A stretch of DNA of 64,000 nucleotides. It comes from Roseibacillus sp. GTDB taxonomy: Bacteria > Verrucomicrobiota > Verrucomicrobiia > Verrucomicrobiales > Akkermansiaceae. A program made the position numbers and the translations under genes. The notes beneath the pieces are model-generated. The model saw only the letters and a list, made by a program, of their open reading frames with translations, did no database searches and was not told the DNA's origin. This document shows positions 16,342 through 25,991 of this stretch, one piece after another. The stretch spans positions 1 through 64,000 of the forward strand of contig JAPKFB010000009.1 of the NCBI GenBank assembly GCA_028821775.1, written 5' to 3'. Position 1 is the stretch's first letter, and each line of letters opens with the position of its first letter.

Positions 16342-18060
16342 ATGAAGTATTGCAGTGTTCTGGGAGTGGGAGGGACGGAGATCTCCCCGCTGTTCGGATT
16401 GCTGACCTTTGTCTTGGTGGGTGTCGTCCTGGTCTCTCTCGTTTTACTGCGGTTTCGTCAGTCCCTCCTCGTCGGCTACTTCATTTGCGGGGTGATTCTT
16501 GCCAATAGCGGAGTGCTCGACTGGATCGGAGCGAGTTCAAGTGATCTAGACAACCTCGCCGAACTGGGAATTATTCTCCTCCTCTTCACGCTGGGGCTCG
16601 AATTCTCGGTGGAGGAGATGAAGCACCTGCGGCGGGTGGCCGCCACGGCGGGCGGTTGGCAGGTCACCCTGGTGGTGCTGGCGGCGGGCGGGGTTTCGGC
16701 CGCCTTCGGGTTGGGCGTGCCGGCCGCCATCGCAGTGGGAGTGGCGATCGCCCTCTCCTCCACCGCGGTGAGCATCAAGGCCTTTCAGGACATGGGGATG
16801 GCGGATAGTCCCGGAGCGCGGGTCGCGCTTGGGGTGGCCATTTTCCAGGACCTCCTGGTGATTTTCTTCATGATTGTGCTTCCGCCCCTCCTTGGGCAAG
16901 GGGAGGGGAGCATGGCGGGTGGGCTGGGGCTGGCGATCCTGAAGGGAGCGCTTTTTCTGGGAGCCTGTTGGTTCTTGAGCCGGATTGGGATTCCGCAGCT
17001 CCTTCATGCGGTGGCCCGCACGCGGAGTCGGGAGCTCTTCACGGTGACGGTGGTCGGCCTATGCGCGGCGGTTGCCTTTGGAGCGGTGCAATTGAATCTG
17101 AGCGCTGCTCTTGGTGCATTTGCGGCTGGGTTGGTGGTGAGCGAATCGATTTACAGTCACCGCGTGCTGGCGGACATCTTGCCCTTCAAGGATCTTTTCC
17201 TGACGATCTTTTTCGTCTCGGTGGGGTTGCTCATCGACATTGGTGAGGTGGCCGCGAACTGGGGGTTCATCGTGTTTGGGACCCTGGGAATTCTCTTCGT
17301 AAAATTCGGGGTGGCCTTCTTCGCGGCTCGTCGGCTGGGGGTCGCCCTGCGTCCCTGTCTCCTGGCGGGTGCGGCGCTCGCGAGCACCGGGGAGTTTTCC
17401 CTCGTCCTCCTGGAGCGGATCGCCGATTTCGGAATCTTTGCGACCCACCCCGAAGTTGTGCAGATTCTTCTGGCTTCCACCGCAATCGGGATGGGGCTGG
17501 TGCCGACCTTGATGCGGGGCATGGAAAAGTTGGCCCCCGTCCTGGAGCGGAAGGGATGGTTCACGGGCAAGGAGACCTGTTTGACGGAGCTGACGCCTGA
17601 AGGGGAACTCAAAGCGCTCAAGGATCATGTGATCATTTGTGGATTCGGGCCGGTGGGCCGGAATCTCTATCGGGCGCTCGCGAAGTGTAAGATCCCAGTC
17701 CTCGTTCTGGAGCTGAATGCCGACACCGTCAGGGAGCTCACCCAGCAGGGCGTGAAGGTTCTCTTTGCGGATGCCCGGCAAGCGGAGTCCCTCGAGATGG
17801 CGGGAATCAAACGGGCGCGGAGCATTGCCTTTACCTTTCCAGATGCCGATGCTGCGGTCGCCGGAATGCGACTGGCTCGGGAGCAGAATCCCGAGATTCT
17901 GGTCTATGCCCGCGCCAAATTTTCCGCGGAAGCAGAGCGGCTTCGCGCCCATGGTGCCAACCAGGTCTTTCACGACGAGCAGGAAAGTGGGCAGGCCATG
18001 ATCAAGTCGGTGGTGACCTGCTATGCGCCGGAAGAGATCTTCGAGGACTCGGCGTGGTAG
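16342..18060 (+). CDS. KefB/CPA2-type cation:proton antiporter with RCK domain
   Basis: The 572-residue inner-membrane protein has a CPA2 antiporter domain of about twelve helices (residues 15-400), including LGIILLLFTLGLEFS, ALSSTAVSIKAFQDMG, ALGVAIFQDLLVI and ALASTGEFSLVLLERI. A cytoplasmic TrkA-N/RCK nucleotide-binding domain begins near 428 with VIICGFGPVGRNLYRAL, and no TrkA-C domain follows. This is the architecture of glutathione-gated KefB/KefC potassium efflux systems and related Na+/H+ antiporters; the transported ion cannot be fixed from sequence. The ATG at 16342 is preferred over the GTG three bases upstream. It appears monocistronic. Confidence 0.92.
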   Translation: MKYCSVLGVGGTEISPLFGLLTFVLVGVVLVSLVLLRFRQSLLVGYFICGVILANSGVLDWIGASSSDLDNLAELGIILLLFTLGLEFSVEEMKHLRRVAATAGGWQVTLVVLAAGGVSAAFGLGVPAAIAVGVAIALSSTAVSIKAFQDMGMADSPGARVALGVAIFQDLLVIFFMIVLPPLLGQGEGSMAGGLGLAILKGALFLGACWFLSRIGIPQLLHAVARTRSRELFTVTVVGLCAAVAFGAVQLNLSAALGAFAAGLVVSESIYSHRVLADILPFKDLFLTIFFVSVGLLIDIGEVAANWGFIVFGTLGILFVKFGVAFFAARRLGVALRPCLLAGAALASTGEFSLVLLERIADFGIFATHPEVVQILLASTAIGMGLVPTLMRGMEKLAPVLERKGWFTGKETCLTELTPEGELKALKDHVIICGFGPVGRNLYRALAKCKIPVLVLELNADTVRELTQQGVKVLFADARQAESLEMAGIKRARSIAFTFPDADAAVAGMRLAREQNPEILVYARAKFSAEAERLRAHGANQVFHDEQESGQAMIKSVVTCYAPEEIFEDSAW

Positions 18061-18179
18061 TTTGGGGGGATGCCTATCGAGCGCCCACATCCCGCGAGAA
18101 TTGGGCTTGGCGCTGGAAAAGCGCCGTCTCTGGTTTCCTTCACGGTTGACTAAAGTCATTCGTCCGGCGACTCCAACAC

Positions 18180-21100
18180 GTGCCTGATTGGGACTATCCG
18201 AACCTGCCGGTGAGTCGGCGCCGGGAGGAGATCCTCGACGCGATGCGATCGAGTCGGGTGGTCGTGGTGGTGGGTGAGACCGGGAGTGGGAAGACGACCC
18301 AGCTTCCGAAGATGGCCTTGGAGTTGTCCCGGGAGGAGGGGCGCCGGGGGAGGGTTGGATGCACCCAGCCGCGGCGCTTGGCGGCCACCAGCGTGGCGCG
18401 CCGGGTGGCGGAGGAGATGGGTGCGGCCGAGGGGGGGCTCGTGGGTTACCAGGTGCGCTTCGCGGAGAAGCTATCGGATCAGACCGCAATCAAGTTCATG
18501 ACCGACGGTATTCTGCTCGCGGAAACGCAGCGCGATCGATTGCTCAGGCAATACGACACCCTCATCATCGATGAAGCGCACGAGCGCAGCCTGAACATCG
18601 ACTTTATCCTCGGCTATCTCAATCAGCTGCTCGAGAAGCGAAGAGATTTGAGAGTGGTCATCAGCTCGGCGACCCTGGACGCGGGCCGCTTCTCCGAATT
18701 TTACCGCAATGCGCCCGTGGTGCAGGTGGAAGGACGGGCCTTTCCGGTGGAGGATCACTTTTTGCCTGGGACGGATAATGAAGAGCTGCGCTATCACGTG
18801 GCTCGGGCTGTGGAGTGGATTTCGGATCTCGATGATCAGGGTGATATTCTGATCTTTCTCCCGGGCGAGCGGGAGATCCGGGACTGCGCGAATCTCTTGG
18901 AGGGGCGGGATTTTTTGAACACGGAAGTGCTTCCGGTCTTTGCGCGCTTGAGCCTGCAACAGCAACAGCGAGTCTTCCAGTCGAGCCCGCGGCGCCGGAT
19001 TGTGCTCGCGACGAATGTGGCGGAGACCTCGATCACCATTCCCGGGATTGTCTACGTGGTGGACTCCGGCTTGGCCCGGATCAGCCGGTTCAATCCAGGA
19101 AGGCAGGTGCAGCGTCTGCAGGTCGAGCAGATCTCGCAGGCCAGTGCGCGTCAGCGTCGGGGTCGATGCGGGCGGGTGCGCGATGGAGTCTGCGTGCGTC
19201 TCTATGATGAGTATGATTTGGAGAACGCAGCAGAGTTTACGGACCCTGAGATCCGGCGCTCTTCACTGGCAGGTGTTGTTCTGCGCATGAAGGCCTTGAA
19301 GCTTGGGGATATTCGCGAGTTTCCTTTTCTCGATCCGCCCTCGCCCCGCGCGGTGGCGGAAGGGTTTCGTACTTTGGAAGAGGTGGGTGCGATCGATTCA
19401 CGTCAGGGCGAGCTCACCGAAGTGGGGCGCAGCCTGGCGCGTCTTCCGCTCGATCCGCGACTGGGTAAGATGCTCCTGGAAGCGCGGCATCGAAAAGTGC
19501 TCGGCGAGCTTATCGTCATCGTGGCCGGTCTGAGTGTGATGGATGTGCGCGAGCGCCCCTCGGAGAAGGAAGGCAAGGCGGATGAAGCGCACGCGATCTT
19601 CGATGATCCTATCTCGGACTTCCTGAGCCTGCTCAACATCTGGCACGCCCTGCAGGATTTTCGCAAGGACGGACGGCGGTGGCATAGCAATCAGTTGCGC
19701 CGCTATTGTGAGAAGACGTTTCTCAACATGCGGCGGGTCATGGAGTGGGATCAGGTTGCCAGGGAGCTGAGCCGCTTGATGCGAGAGCAGTATGGGCGGC
19801 GCCCCCGTCCCCTGCCGGCCAATCGGAACGAGTGGGGAGATGACAGCGAGATCCACAAGTCGATCCTCGCGGGTATGCCGCAGCAAATCGGGACCTGGGA
19901 GAAAGAGAAGCGCTTCTATCGCGGGACTGCGAATCGCAACTTTGCGGTCTTTCCGGGATCGAGTTTGTTCGGAAAGAAACGGCTGCCGTGGGTGCTGGGA
20001 TTCGATTTGGTGGAGACCACGAGATTGTGGGCGCGCAAGGTGGCAGCGATCGAGCCCGAGTGGGTGGAGGAGGTTGCCCCCCAGTTGTGTCGGAGCAACT
20101 TTCATTCGCCCTACTGGGAGGCGCAACAGGGCGCGGTCTATGGGATCGAGACCGTGGTGTGCGGCGGGCTCACCCTGATCCCGGAGCGACGGGTGCATTA
20201 TGGGCGGGTTGATCCCAAAGCCGCCCACGAAGTCTTCATTCGGGAGGCCATCCTGGGCGATGGGATCAGTGCCAAGTGCGACTACCAGGATCAGTTCATG
20301 CTGGTGCGGGCTGAAGTGGAACGGGCGGAGCACAAGCTCCGCAGAGTGGGAGGGCTCTGGTCAGACGAGGGAGCCTACGACTTCTTCTTCGAGCGTATTC
20401 CCGGCGAGGTTTCCACGGCGAAGAACTTCCACCGTTGGCGACTGAAGGATCGCAATGAAGAGCGGCTCATGATCCGTCTCACGGATGTGGTGTGGGAAGA
20501 AATTGCAAATGAATTGGCGCTCTTTCCGGATGAAGTGCATCACGGTGAAGCGAGCTATCGCATTGCCTATCGCTGTGACCCGGAAGAGCCGGATGATGGC
20601 ATTTGTTTTGAGATTTCGATCGATGAACTTGCGCTCTTTCCCGGACACCTCATCAGCTGGGGGGTGCCGGGTGATTTGGAGCAGCGGGTGGAATTGCTCG
20701 TTCGTTCCTTGCCGAAGTGGCAACGGCAGGCCTGTTTTCCGATCGTGGATGCGGTGGCTGACTTCCTGGAGCTGTGGCAGGATTGGGAGCCGGATCGCGA
20801 GTTGACCAGCGCCTTGGCAGAGTATCTTTCCGAGCGCTCCGGGCATGTGATCGAGGCGAAGAGCTTTGAGCCGAAGCGCTTGCCGGCGGAAATCCGCTCC
20901 AAGCTGCGAGTCCGTGGCGATCAGGGTGAGGAGCTGGCCCTCGGTGAGGAGGTAGAGGAAATCTTAGGTCGCCTGGCCCCGGTGCTGCGTCAGCGCAGGG
21001 AGGACACCGCCAATCTGGAGTGGGAAATGACGGGTGGGGAAGTGTGGAGCTTCGGGGAGGTGCCCGTGGTCGCGGATCAGGATTCGTCTGTGGCCCCTGC

Positions 21101-21878
21101 GGTGCCCAAGCCGATCTATCCGGGCTTGGTGGATGAAGGGGAAACGGTGGGAATGCGGGCCTTTCTCGAACAGGAAGAAGCCGCGGAGAGTCATCGCGCA
21201 GGCTGTGTGCGGCTTTTCCTGTTAGAGCAGCCCGCGCAGGTCGATTTTGTGCGGAGGCAGTTCCCGATGGGTCCAACCACGAGATTGTGCGCCTCCATGC
21301 TGAGCCCCGGAGGAGAACTGGGGGAAGATCTTTTGCGTTGTGCGGTGGAGGGGGCTATGGGGTGCCTGCCGCGGACGGAAGAGGAGTTTGCGATGGCCTC
21401 CGGAGCAGGAACGGGGAGGCTCTTTGAATGCGCGCAAGAGCTGACCCATGCGTTGGAAGAAGCGGTGGAGAGCTATCGACGCATCTCGGAGTGGATGGAG
21501 CACTACCGGGCCGATCACCATCTCTACCAAGTGGTGAACGATCTCGACGAAGAGCTGGCCTGGCTGTGGCGGGCAGGATTTTCCTGGAAGGCGGGCTTTA
21601 CCCGCATGAAGCGTTACCAGCGATTCTTCTTCGGCATTGAGGAGCGAATCTCACGGCTGGAGAGTCATCCCATCGTGCGTGATGAGGAGAAACGCGCACG
21701 GATTCTACCGCTGTGGGAAGCGTGGATTGCGCGCTGGACGGAGAATCCCGAAGCGGTGCGCTGGTGGGAGATCGGTTGGATGCTGGCGGAGCTCAGAATG
21801 GCACAGTTCGCCCCCAGTCAAGCGCGAGAGATGCGGGTGAGCGAGAAGCGGATCGAGAAGGCCATGGAGGAAGCCTGA
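18180..21878 (+). CDS. hrpA: ATP-dependent RNA helicase HrpA
   Basis: HrpA is a DEAH-box RNA helicase involved in mRNA processing and ribosome rescue. The 1232-residue protein starts with GTG directly at the helicase core: Walker A GETGSGKTTQ at 33-42, DEAH at about 131-134 (IIDEAHERSLNIDFIL), SAT in VISSATLDAGRFSEFY, and motif VI QRRGRCGRVRDG near 325. HA2 and OB-like regions follow, and the long C-terminal half matches the DUF3418 region of bacterial HrpA (LPWVLGFDLVETTRLWAR and the final helical part). It lacks the short N-terminal extension of the E. coli protein. The next gene converges after 26 bases. Confidence 0.95.
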   Translation: MPDWDYPNLPVSRRREEILDAMRSSRVVVVVGETGSGKTTQLPKMALELSREEGRRGRVGCTQPRRLAATSVARRVAEEMGAAEGGLVGYQVRFAEKLSDQTAIKFMTDGILLAETQRDRLLRQYDTLIIDEAHERSLNIDFILGYLNQLLEKRRDLRVVISSATLDAGRFSEFYRNAPVVQVEGRAFPVEDHFLPGTDNEELRYHVARAVEWISDLDDQGDILIFLPGEREIRDCANLLEGRDFLNTEVLPVFARLSLQQQQRVFQSSPRRRIVLATNVAETSITIPGIVYVVDSGLARISRFNPGRQVQRLQVEQISQASARQRRGRCGRVRDGVCVRLYDEYDLENAAEFTDPEIRRSSLAGVVLRMKALKLGDIREFPFLDPPSPRAVAEGFRTLEEVGAIDSRQGELTEVGRSLARLPLDPRLGKMLLEARHRKVLGELIVIVAGLSVMDVRERPSEKEGKADEAHAIFDDPISDFLSLLNIWHALQDFRKDGRRWHSNQLRRYCEKTFLNMRRVMEWDQVARELSRLMREQYGRRPRPLPANRNEWGDDSEIHKSILAGMPQQIGTWEKEKRFYRGTANRNFAVFPGSSLFGKKRLPWVLGFDLVETTRLWARKVAAIEPEWVEEVAPQLCRSNFHSPYWEAQQGAVYGIETVVCGGLTLIPERRVHYGRVDPKAAHEVFIREAILGDGISAKCDYQDQFMLVRAEVERAEHKLRRVGGLWSDEGAYDFFFERIPGEVSTAKNFHRWRLKDRNEERLMIRLTDVVWEEIANELALFPDEVHHGEASYRIAYRCDPEEPDDGICFEISIDELALFPGHLISWGVPGDLEQRVELLVRSLPKWQRQACFPIVDAVADFLELWQDWEPDRELTSALAEYLSERSGHVIEAKSFEPKRLPAEIRSKLRVRGDQGEELALGEEVEEILGRLAPVLRQRREDTANLEWEMTGGEVWSFGEVPVVADQDSSVAPAVPKPIYPGLVDEGETVGMRAFLEQEEAAESHRAGCVRLFLLEQPAQVDFVRRQFPMGPTTRLCASMLSPGGELGEDLLRCAVEGAMGCLPRTEEEFAMASGAGTGRLFECAQELTHALEEAVESYRRISEWMEHYRADHHLYQVVNDLDEELAWLWRAGFSWKAGFTRMKRYQRFFFGIEERISRLESHPIVRDEEKRARILPLWEAWIARWTENPEAVRWWEIGWMLAELRMAQFAPSQAREMRVSEKRIEKAMEEA

Positions 21879-21904
21879 GGGCCCCGGTCGGGCTCGGCCC
21901 CCGG

Positions 21905-23098
21905 CTACAAGACCGAGGCAAGGGCGTTGCAGAGGGGCTCGATATTTGCACTCGTGATGCCCGCGATGCTGATGCGCCCGGATCCCACGATGTAGACCGA
22001 GTGTTTCTCACGAATCTCAAGCACTTGCTCCTTGGAGAGCCCGGAGAAACTGAACATGCCGCGTTGGGTCGCCACAAATGAGAAGTCGGCCTTGTCGGTT
22101 TTGGCAGCCATGGTTTCCACAAAGAGCCGGCGCATGGAATTGATGCGATTGCGCATGGTGGCGACATCTTGTTCCCAGATCGTGCGAAGTTCGGCATCGG
22201 CGAGCACGGTGGCGACGAGGCGGGCTCCATGAGCCGGTGGGTTCGAGTAGTTCGTTCGGATACAGAGTTTGACGTGACTCATCGCATTCTGAGCAGCCTC
22301 CGCGGCACCAGCCACCACCGTCATGGCTCCGACCCGTTGATTGTAGAGGCCGAAATTCTTGGAGAAACTGGAAGCGACGAGGAGTTCGATTCCTTTCGCA
22401 GCGAAGGCGCGTAGACCGAAAGCGTCTTCCACAAGCCCTTCCCCGAAGCCTTGGTAGGCGAAGTCGAAGAGGGGAAGAAATCCCTGGGCGGCAGCGAGTT
22501 CGGCGAGTTCTTCCCACTGCGCGGGGCTTGGATCCATGCCGGAAGGATTGTGGCAGCAGGCGTGAAAGAGGACGACGTCACCGGCGGGAACGTTCTTGAG
22601 GGCCGTCACCATCTCGTCGAAGGCGAGGGTGCGTGACTCCTGATCGTAGTATGGGTAAGTGCCCAACTCGAGACCCGCAGCAGTGAAGATGCCGTTGTGG
22701 TTCGCCCAGGTAGGATTGCTCATCCAGAGTTTCGCGCCGGGGTTTGTGCGCGCGATGAAATCGGCTGCCACGCGAAGCCCGCCGGTTCCGCCCGGGGTTT
22801 GGGCCGCGAGAGCGCGACCGGACTGGACCATCTCGTGATCTGCTCCGAAGAGCAATTCGACCACGCTGCGGTCGTACTCGGCGAGGCCGGTCATGGGGAG
22901 GTAGCCCCCTCCGGAGGTGGACTTCTCGGCGAGAATCTTCTCGGACCGGCTGATGCAATCCAGAGTCGGGGTCTTCCCGTTGTCGTCGGTGTAAATTCCA
23001 GTGCCGAGGTTGATCTTGGCGGGATTGGGATCCTCTTTGAATGCTTCGGTGAGGCCGAGAATGGGATCGGGGGGAGCGGGCAGGAGGGACTCGAACAT
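21905..23098 (-). CDS. Aromatic/aspartate aminotransferase (class I, TyrB/AspC subgroup)
   Basis: This 397-residue PLP enzyme moves amino groups between aspartate or aromatic amino acids and 2-oxoglutarate. It belongs to the Iα subgroup: INLGTGIYTDDNGKTP near the N-terminus, AAQTPGGTGGLRVAADF, HACCHNPSGMDPSPAQW, FDFAYQGFGEGL, and the PLP lysine near 247 in ASSFSKNFGLYNQRVGA. The substrate-carboxylate arginine is in GSGRISIAGI. The ATG at 23098 (MFESLLPAPPDPI) matches family N-termini; upstream in-frame codons are low complexity. TyrB- and AspC-type activity cannot be told apart from sequence. Confidence 0.93.
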   Translation of the reverse strand: MFESLLPAPPDPILGLTEAFKEDPNPAKINLGTGIYTDDNGKTPTLDCISRSEKILAEKSTSGGGYLPMTGLAEYDRSVVELLFGADHEMVQSGRALAAQTPGGTGGLRVAADFIARTNPGAKLWMSNPTWANHNGIFTAAGLELGTYPYYDQESRTLAFDEMVTALKNVPAGDVVLFHACCHNPSGMDPSPAQWEELAELAAAQGFLPLFDFAYQGFGEGLVEDAFGLRAFAAKGIELLVASSFSKNFGLYNQRVGAMTVVAGAAEAAQNAMSHVKLCIRTNYSNPPAHGARLVATVLADAELRTIWEQDVATMRNRINSMRRLFVETMAAKTDKADFSFVATQRGMFSFSGLSKEQVLEIREKHSVYIVGSGRISIAGITSANIEPLCNALASVL

Positions 23099-23299
23099 GG
23101 AAGGAGTAGTATTGGGATTGGGGGGCGAGGTTGGCCGCGCTTGCGGGCGGAGGCTATAGTATTGTGATTCCGCAATGGCAACGGCATTCACTCCTCAGTC
23201 CCAATGCGTTCCACAGAGATCGTGGGGGGAGGCTTCGTGGCGCGCCAAAACTCCCTAGAGGGGCTGGAAATCGTCGAGAGGGTGGCTCGAGAGGTCCCT

Positions 23300-24604
23300 T
23301 CAATGACCGATGACGTAGTGATCGAGAAACTCATTGCGGAACTTGCCTTGGGGATCGGAGCGCTTGAGATGCTCTCGGAAGAGAGGCAGGTTCCGGTAGG
23401 CCGATTGCAGACGGAGGGGAGTCATTGTAAACAGTTTTCCAAGGTGGGGCCGCGGGTCAAAGGGATCGAGGGTCTCTTCGATCAGGTGCAGCACTCTCTC
23501 AATCTCCGGGGTGAGCCCGCTCGGCAGAACTGTTCCCTCTGGTCCGAGGTGTTGTCTCCAAGTAAAGTGAATCGCAACCCTATCTTGTTGATAACAGGGA
23601 CTCATCTTGAAATCGTCGGCCGCGATGGTGCGGACCTCGCTGACGAGAATCAGGGGAGAGATTTGAGCATGAAGACTGTTGAGGGCGCGGATGGCGTTGG
23701 GAGCGTCCGCGAGGGGGATCAAGTATTCGCTCTGCAATTCGGAGCCCGCGCTCGGGGTGAAGCTCATGCGAAAGTGAGGGAGTCGATCGTGCCAGGGACC
23801 TGCTTCTCCCATTTGCCGCGTGCAGTGATCTGGATCGCCCATGACCGGGTGGAGTGGCTTCTGTGCGGGGAGCGCGCCCAGCGATTCGAGTTCTGATTTG
23901 GCGCGGGCAAGGGTCCCTGGGGCGAGGCGGGAGTCCCCGATTCGTTCCTTGAGCCAGACCTGGGTGAAGGTGTCGTGGCGCCAGTCGGTGAAGAGACTGA
24001 CGCTGTAGGCGCAACGCATGAGTTCCTCGAAATAGTCGTCAAGATGCGCCATGGGAAGCGACTCGTACACCCACTGGCGCACGTGGTAGGTTGGTTCGAG
24101 TTCCAGAGTGATCCGATAAACGATTCCCAAGGCGCCCAAGCCGACGAGGGCGAGAGTGAATTCGGGGTCGCCCCGCGAGAGCGTTACCGCCTTGCCATCG
24201 GCAGTGATCATGTCCAGGCGCATTACTGCCGCGGCCAGGTTGCGATGTCTCAGCCCGGAGCCGTGGGTGGCGGTCGCACAGGCGCCGGCCACGGAGATGT
24301 GGGGGAGGGAAGCGAGGTTGGGGAGAGCGAATCCGTTCTTGTGAAGCGATTCGCAGAACTCGCCGTAAGCGAGGTTTGCACTGATGGTAATGGTCGCCCG
24401 CTCGTGATCAATTTCCAGGCAGGGTGGCAGGTTGTTCAACGACAAGTGCAGTGCGCGGGTATCCGCAATCCGATTGAAGGAGTGACGCGAGCCCAGGACC
24501 TTGATGCGTTCGCTTCGGGCGACCAGGGAGCTCAGTTCCTCGACCGAGCCTGGCCTCTCGAGGCCGGAGGCGCGATACGCGATGTTCTGAGCCCAGTTGA
24601 GCAT
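23300..24604 (-). CDS. FAD-linked alditol/lactone oxidase (AldO/xylitol oxidase-like)
   Basis: The 434-residue flavoprotein resembles alditol oxidases of the vanillyl-alcohol oxidase superfamily, which oxidise sugar alcohols with O2, and the related D-arabinono-1,4-lactone oxidases. The N-terminal FAD domain has NWAQNIAYRA, RPGSVEELSSLV, and GSRHSFN, where His41 corresponds to the histidine that carries covalently bound FAD in AldO. SVAGACATATHGSG and LVGLGALGIVYRITLELEP are further FAD-domain blocks. The C-terminal half includes VAIHFTW and ends with RNEFLDHYV. The start at 24604 follows the family; an in-frame extension of 112 residues upstream is not protein-like. There is no signal peptide. 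Confidence 0.88.
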   Translation of the reverse strand: MLNWAQNIAYRASGLERPGSVEELSSLVARSERIKVLGSRHSFNRIADTRALHLSLNNLPPCLEIDHERATITISANLAYGEFCESLHKNGFALPNLASLPHISVAGACATATHGSGLRHRNLAAAVMRLDMITADGKAVTLSRGDPEFTLALVGLGALGIVYRITLELEPTYHVRQWVYESLPMAHLDDYFEELMRCAYSVSLFTDWRHDTFTQVWLKERIGDSRLAPGTLARAKSELESLGALPAQKPLHPVMGDPDHCTRQMGEAGPWHDRLPHFRMSFTPSAGSELQSEYLIPLADAPNAIRALNSLHAQISPLILVSEVRTIAADDFKMSPCYQQDRVAIHFTWRQHLGPEGTVLPSGLTPEIERVLHLIEETLDPFDPRPHLGKLFTMTPLRLQSAYRNLPLFREHLKRSDPQGKFRNEFLDHYVIGH

Positions 24605-24850
24605 GACCTTTCTTGAAGGGGAGAGCGCGCGAGGACAAGACGAGAGAGAATGGGGTGCGGCGAAAGGCTCAAATTGCATACTCCCCGATCGCCAGATCAG
24701 GAGATGAGCTCCATCCTGGGCATTCCCCTCATCAGCCTGATTCCCAGCTTGAGAGGGGTAGAGCTTGCTTGCGGGCCGACGAGGGAACCGGCCTTTGAGC
24801 CCCTTGCCTGGCCGGTTGCGTCCGCCTATTGGAAAGAAAGTGAATTTTCC

Positions 24851-24878
24851 TGTAACCGTCGCGGATCGAGCTTCGAAC
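24851..24878 (+). promoter_or_regulatory. Candidate ECF-type promoter
   Basis: TGTAACC at 24851-24857 has the AAC core typical of ECF -35 elements and is followed after 15 bases by TCGAAC at 24873-24878. It sits 48 bases before the first gene of the sigma/anti-sigma cluster, where autoregulation would be expected. There is no second site to compare with, so this is weak. Confidence 0.25.
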
Positions 24879-24925
24879 ACCCAGATGAAGGCCCGATTCT
24901 CATCGGGTCCGAACTCATCGAAGCT

Positions 24926-25924
24926 ATGAACATGAAACAAATTCTCTTAATTGGAGGCGGGACCGCCTTTGGAGCCATCGCCGCTGTTGTCATCATGAAG
25001 GCCCAGCCCACCGGGGAAGAAAGCGCCGCCAATCCGGAGTCTGCGGCCCCATCCAAAGTGGCCGCGGTTGCTCCGGGTCTCAAGGAGGGCGACGGCCAGT
25101 CCGATCAGAAACCTGCCGCAGGGAACATTCTCGAGCAAATCGCCGAGGCCAATCCCGAGCTCGATCTCGCGGAGTTCGAGGGACGGCGGGACGAATTCCG
25201 GAGTGCGATGCGCGAACGTCAGATGGAGCGGTTGACGAGCAAGATGGCCAAATGGAGCGCCGCCCTGGGTCTCGAAGAAGGCCAGCGGGAAAAGCTTCTT
25301 GAGCTCGCGGACGCCCATTTCGAAGAGCTGGAGACCCTTGAAGCCAACGCAGAGAGCGGAGATTCAGCTCTCATTTCCGACTCAGCCAAGCGCGCCATGG
25401 CGATCATGAGCGGGAGGGCTCTCGAAGAGTCGATGGCGGAACTTCTCACCCCAAGTCAGAAGGCGACCTATCAGGAATTCGGCGAGAGGCAGGACCAAAG
25501 TCGCGCCGAAGCCCGAACCCTTCGCCAGCTCGCGGGACTTCAGGAAGACCTGATGCTCACCCCCGAACAACGCAATGATGTCTACGGTGTTCTGTACGAG
25601 AACTCGCTGACCGAGGTCCAGGGGAAATCCGACGTCAGCTCGCTGATTGAGTCCTTTGCCTCCCAGGCCGGAGTGACCATCGACCCCGCGCTCCAGGGCG
25701 TGATTTCGGGCCTTGCCGATCGCGGGCTCGAAGGACTGGCCTCAGGCCAGGCCTTGGATCGCGAGTCGATCGAGGAATTTGCCAAGGGTGCGGTCAACGA
25801 GTCCGTCGAACAGCAAGTCGAGCAACTCCGTCCGGTCCTGACCGAAGATCAACTGGAACTCTACCGGAACCAACTGGAAGGTCGCGTTGGCAATCTTTTG
25901 CGAAGAGGGCAGCCCCGCGAGTAA
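24926..25924 (+). CDS. Membrane-anchored helical protein of the ECF cluster, function unknown
   Basis: The 332-residue protein has one N-terminal membrane segment (ILLIGGGTAFGAIAAVVIM, residues 5-23) and no cleavage site, so it is probably anchored with its body in the periplasm. The rest is highly helical, Glu/Gln/Leu-rich and contains repeated units around 'LGLEEGQREKLLELAD', 'LLTPSQKATYQEFG' and 'MLTPEQRNDVYGVLYE'. These resemble the short helix-turn motifs of Spy/CpxP-like periplasmic stress proteins, but the match is too weak to name. It is the first gene of a co-directional cluster leading to an ECF sigma and anti-sigma factor, so a role as envelope sensor or effector is an inference. 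Confidence 0.7.
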   Translation: MNMKQILLIGGGTAFGAIAAVVIMKAQPTGEESAANPESAAPSKVAAVAPGLKEGDGQSDQKPAAGNILEQIAEANPELDLAEFEGRRDEFRSAMRERQMERLTSKMAKWSAALGLEEGQREKLLELADAHFEELETLEANAESGDSALISDSAKRAMAIMSGRALEESMAELLTPSQKATYQEFGERQDQSRAEARTLRQLAGLQEDLMLTPEQRNDVYGVLYENSLTEVQGKSDVSSLIESFASQAGVTIDPALQGVISGLADRGLEGLASGQALDRESIEEFAKGAVNESVEQQVEQLRPVLTEDQLELYRNQLEGRVGNLLRRGQPRE

Positions 25925-25991
25925 ACTGAGTCATTGACGACCTTCGACCCGGGGGGGCATGGTTGTTCCTCGGGTCTCAAAATCCCCTTCC

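Noticed and set aside
17059-18489. Minus-strand frame opposite the antiporter and hrpA
   Set aside because: Spans two real genes on the other strand and is Pro/Arg-rich without domains.
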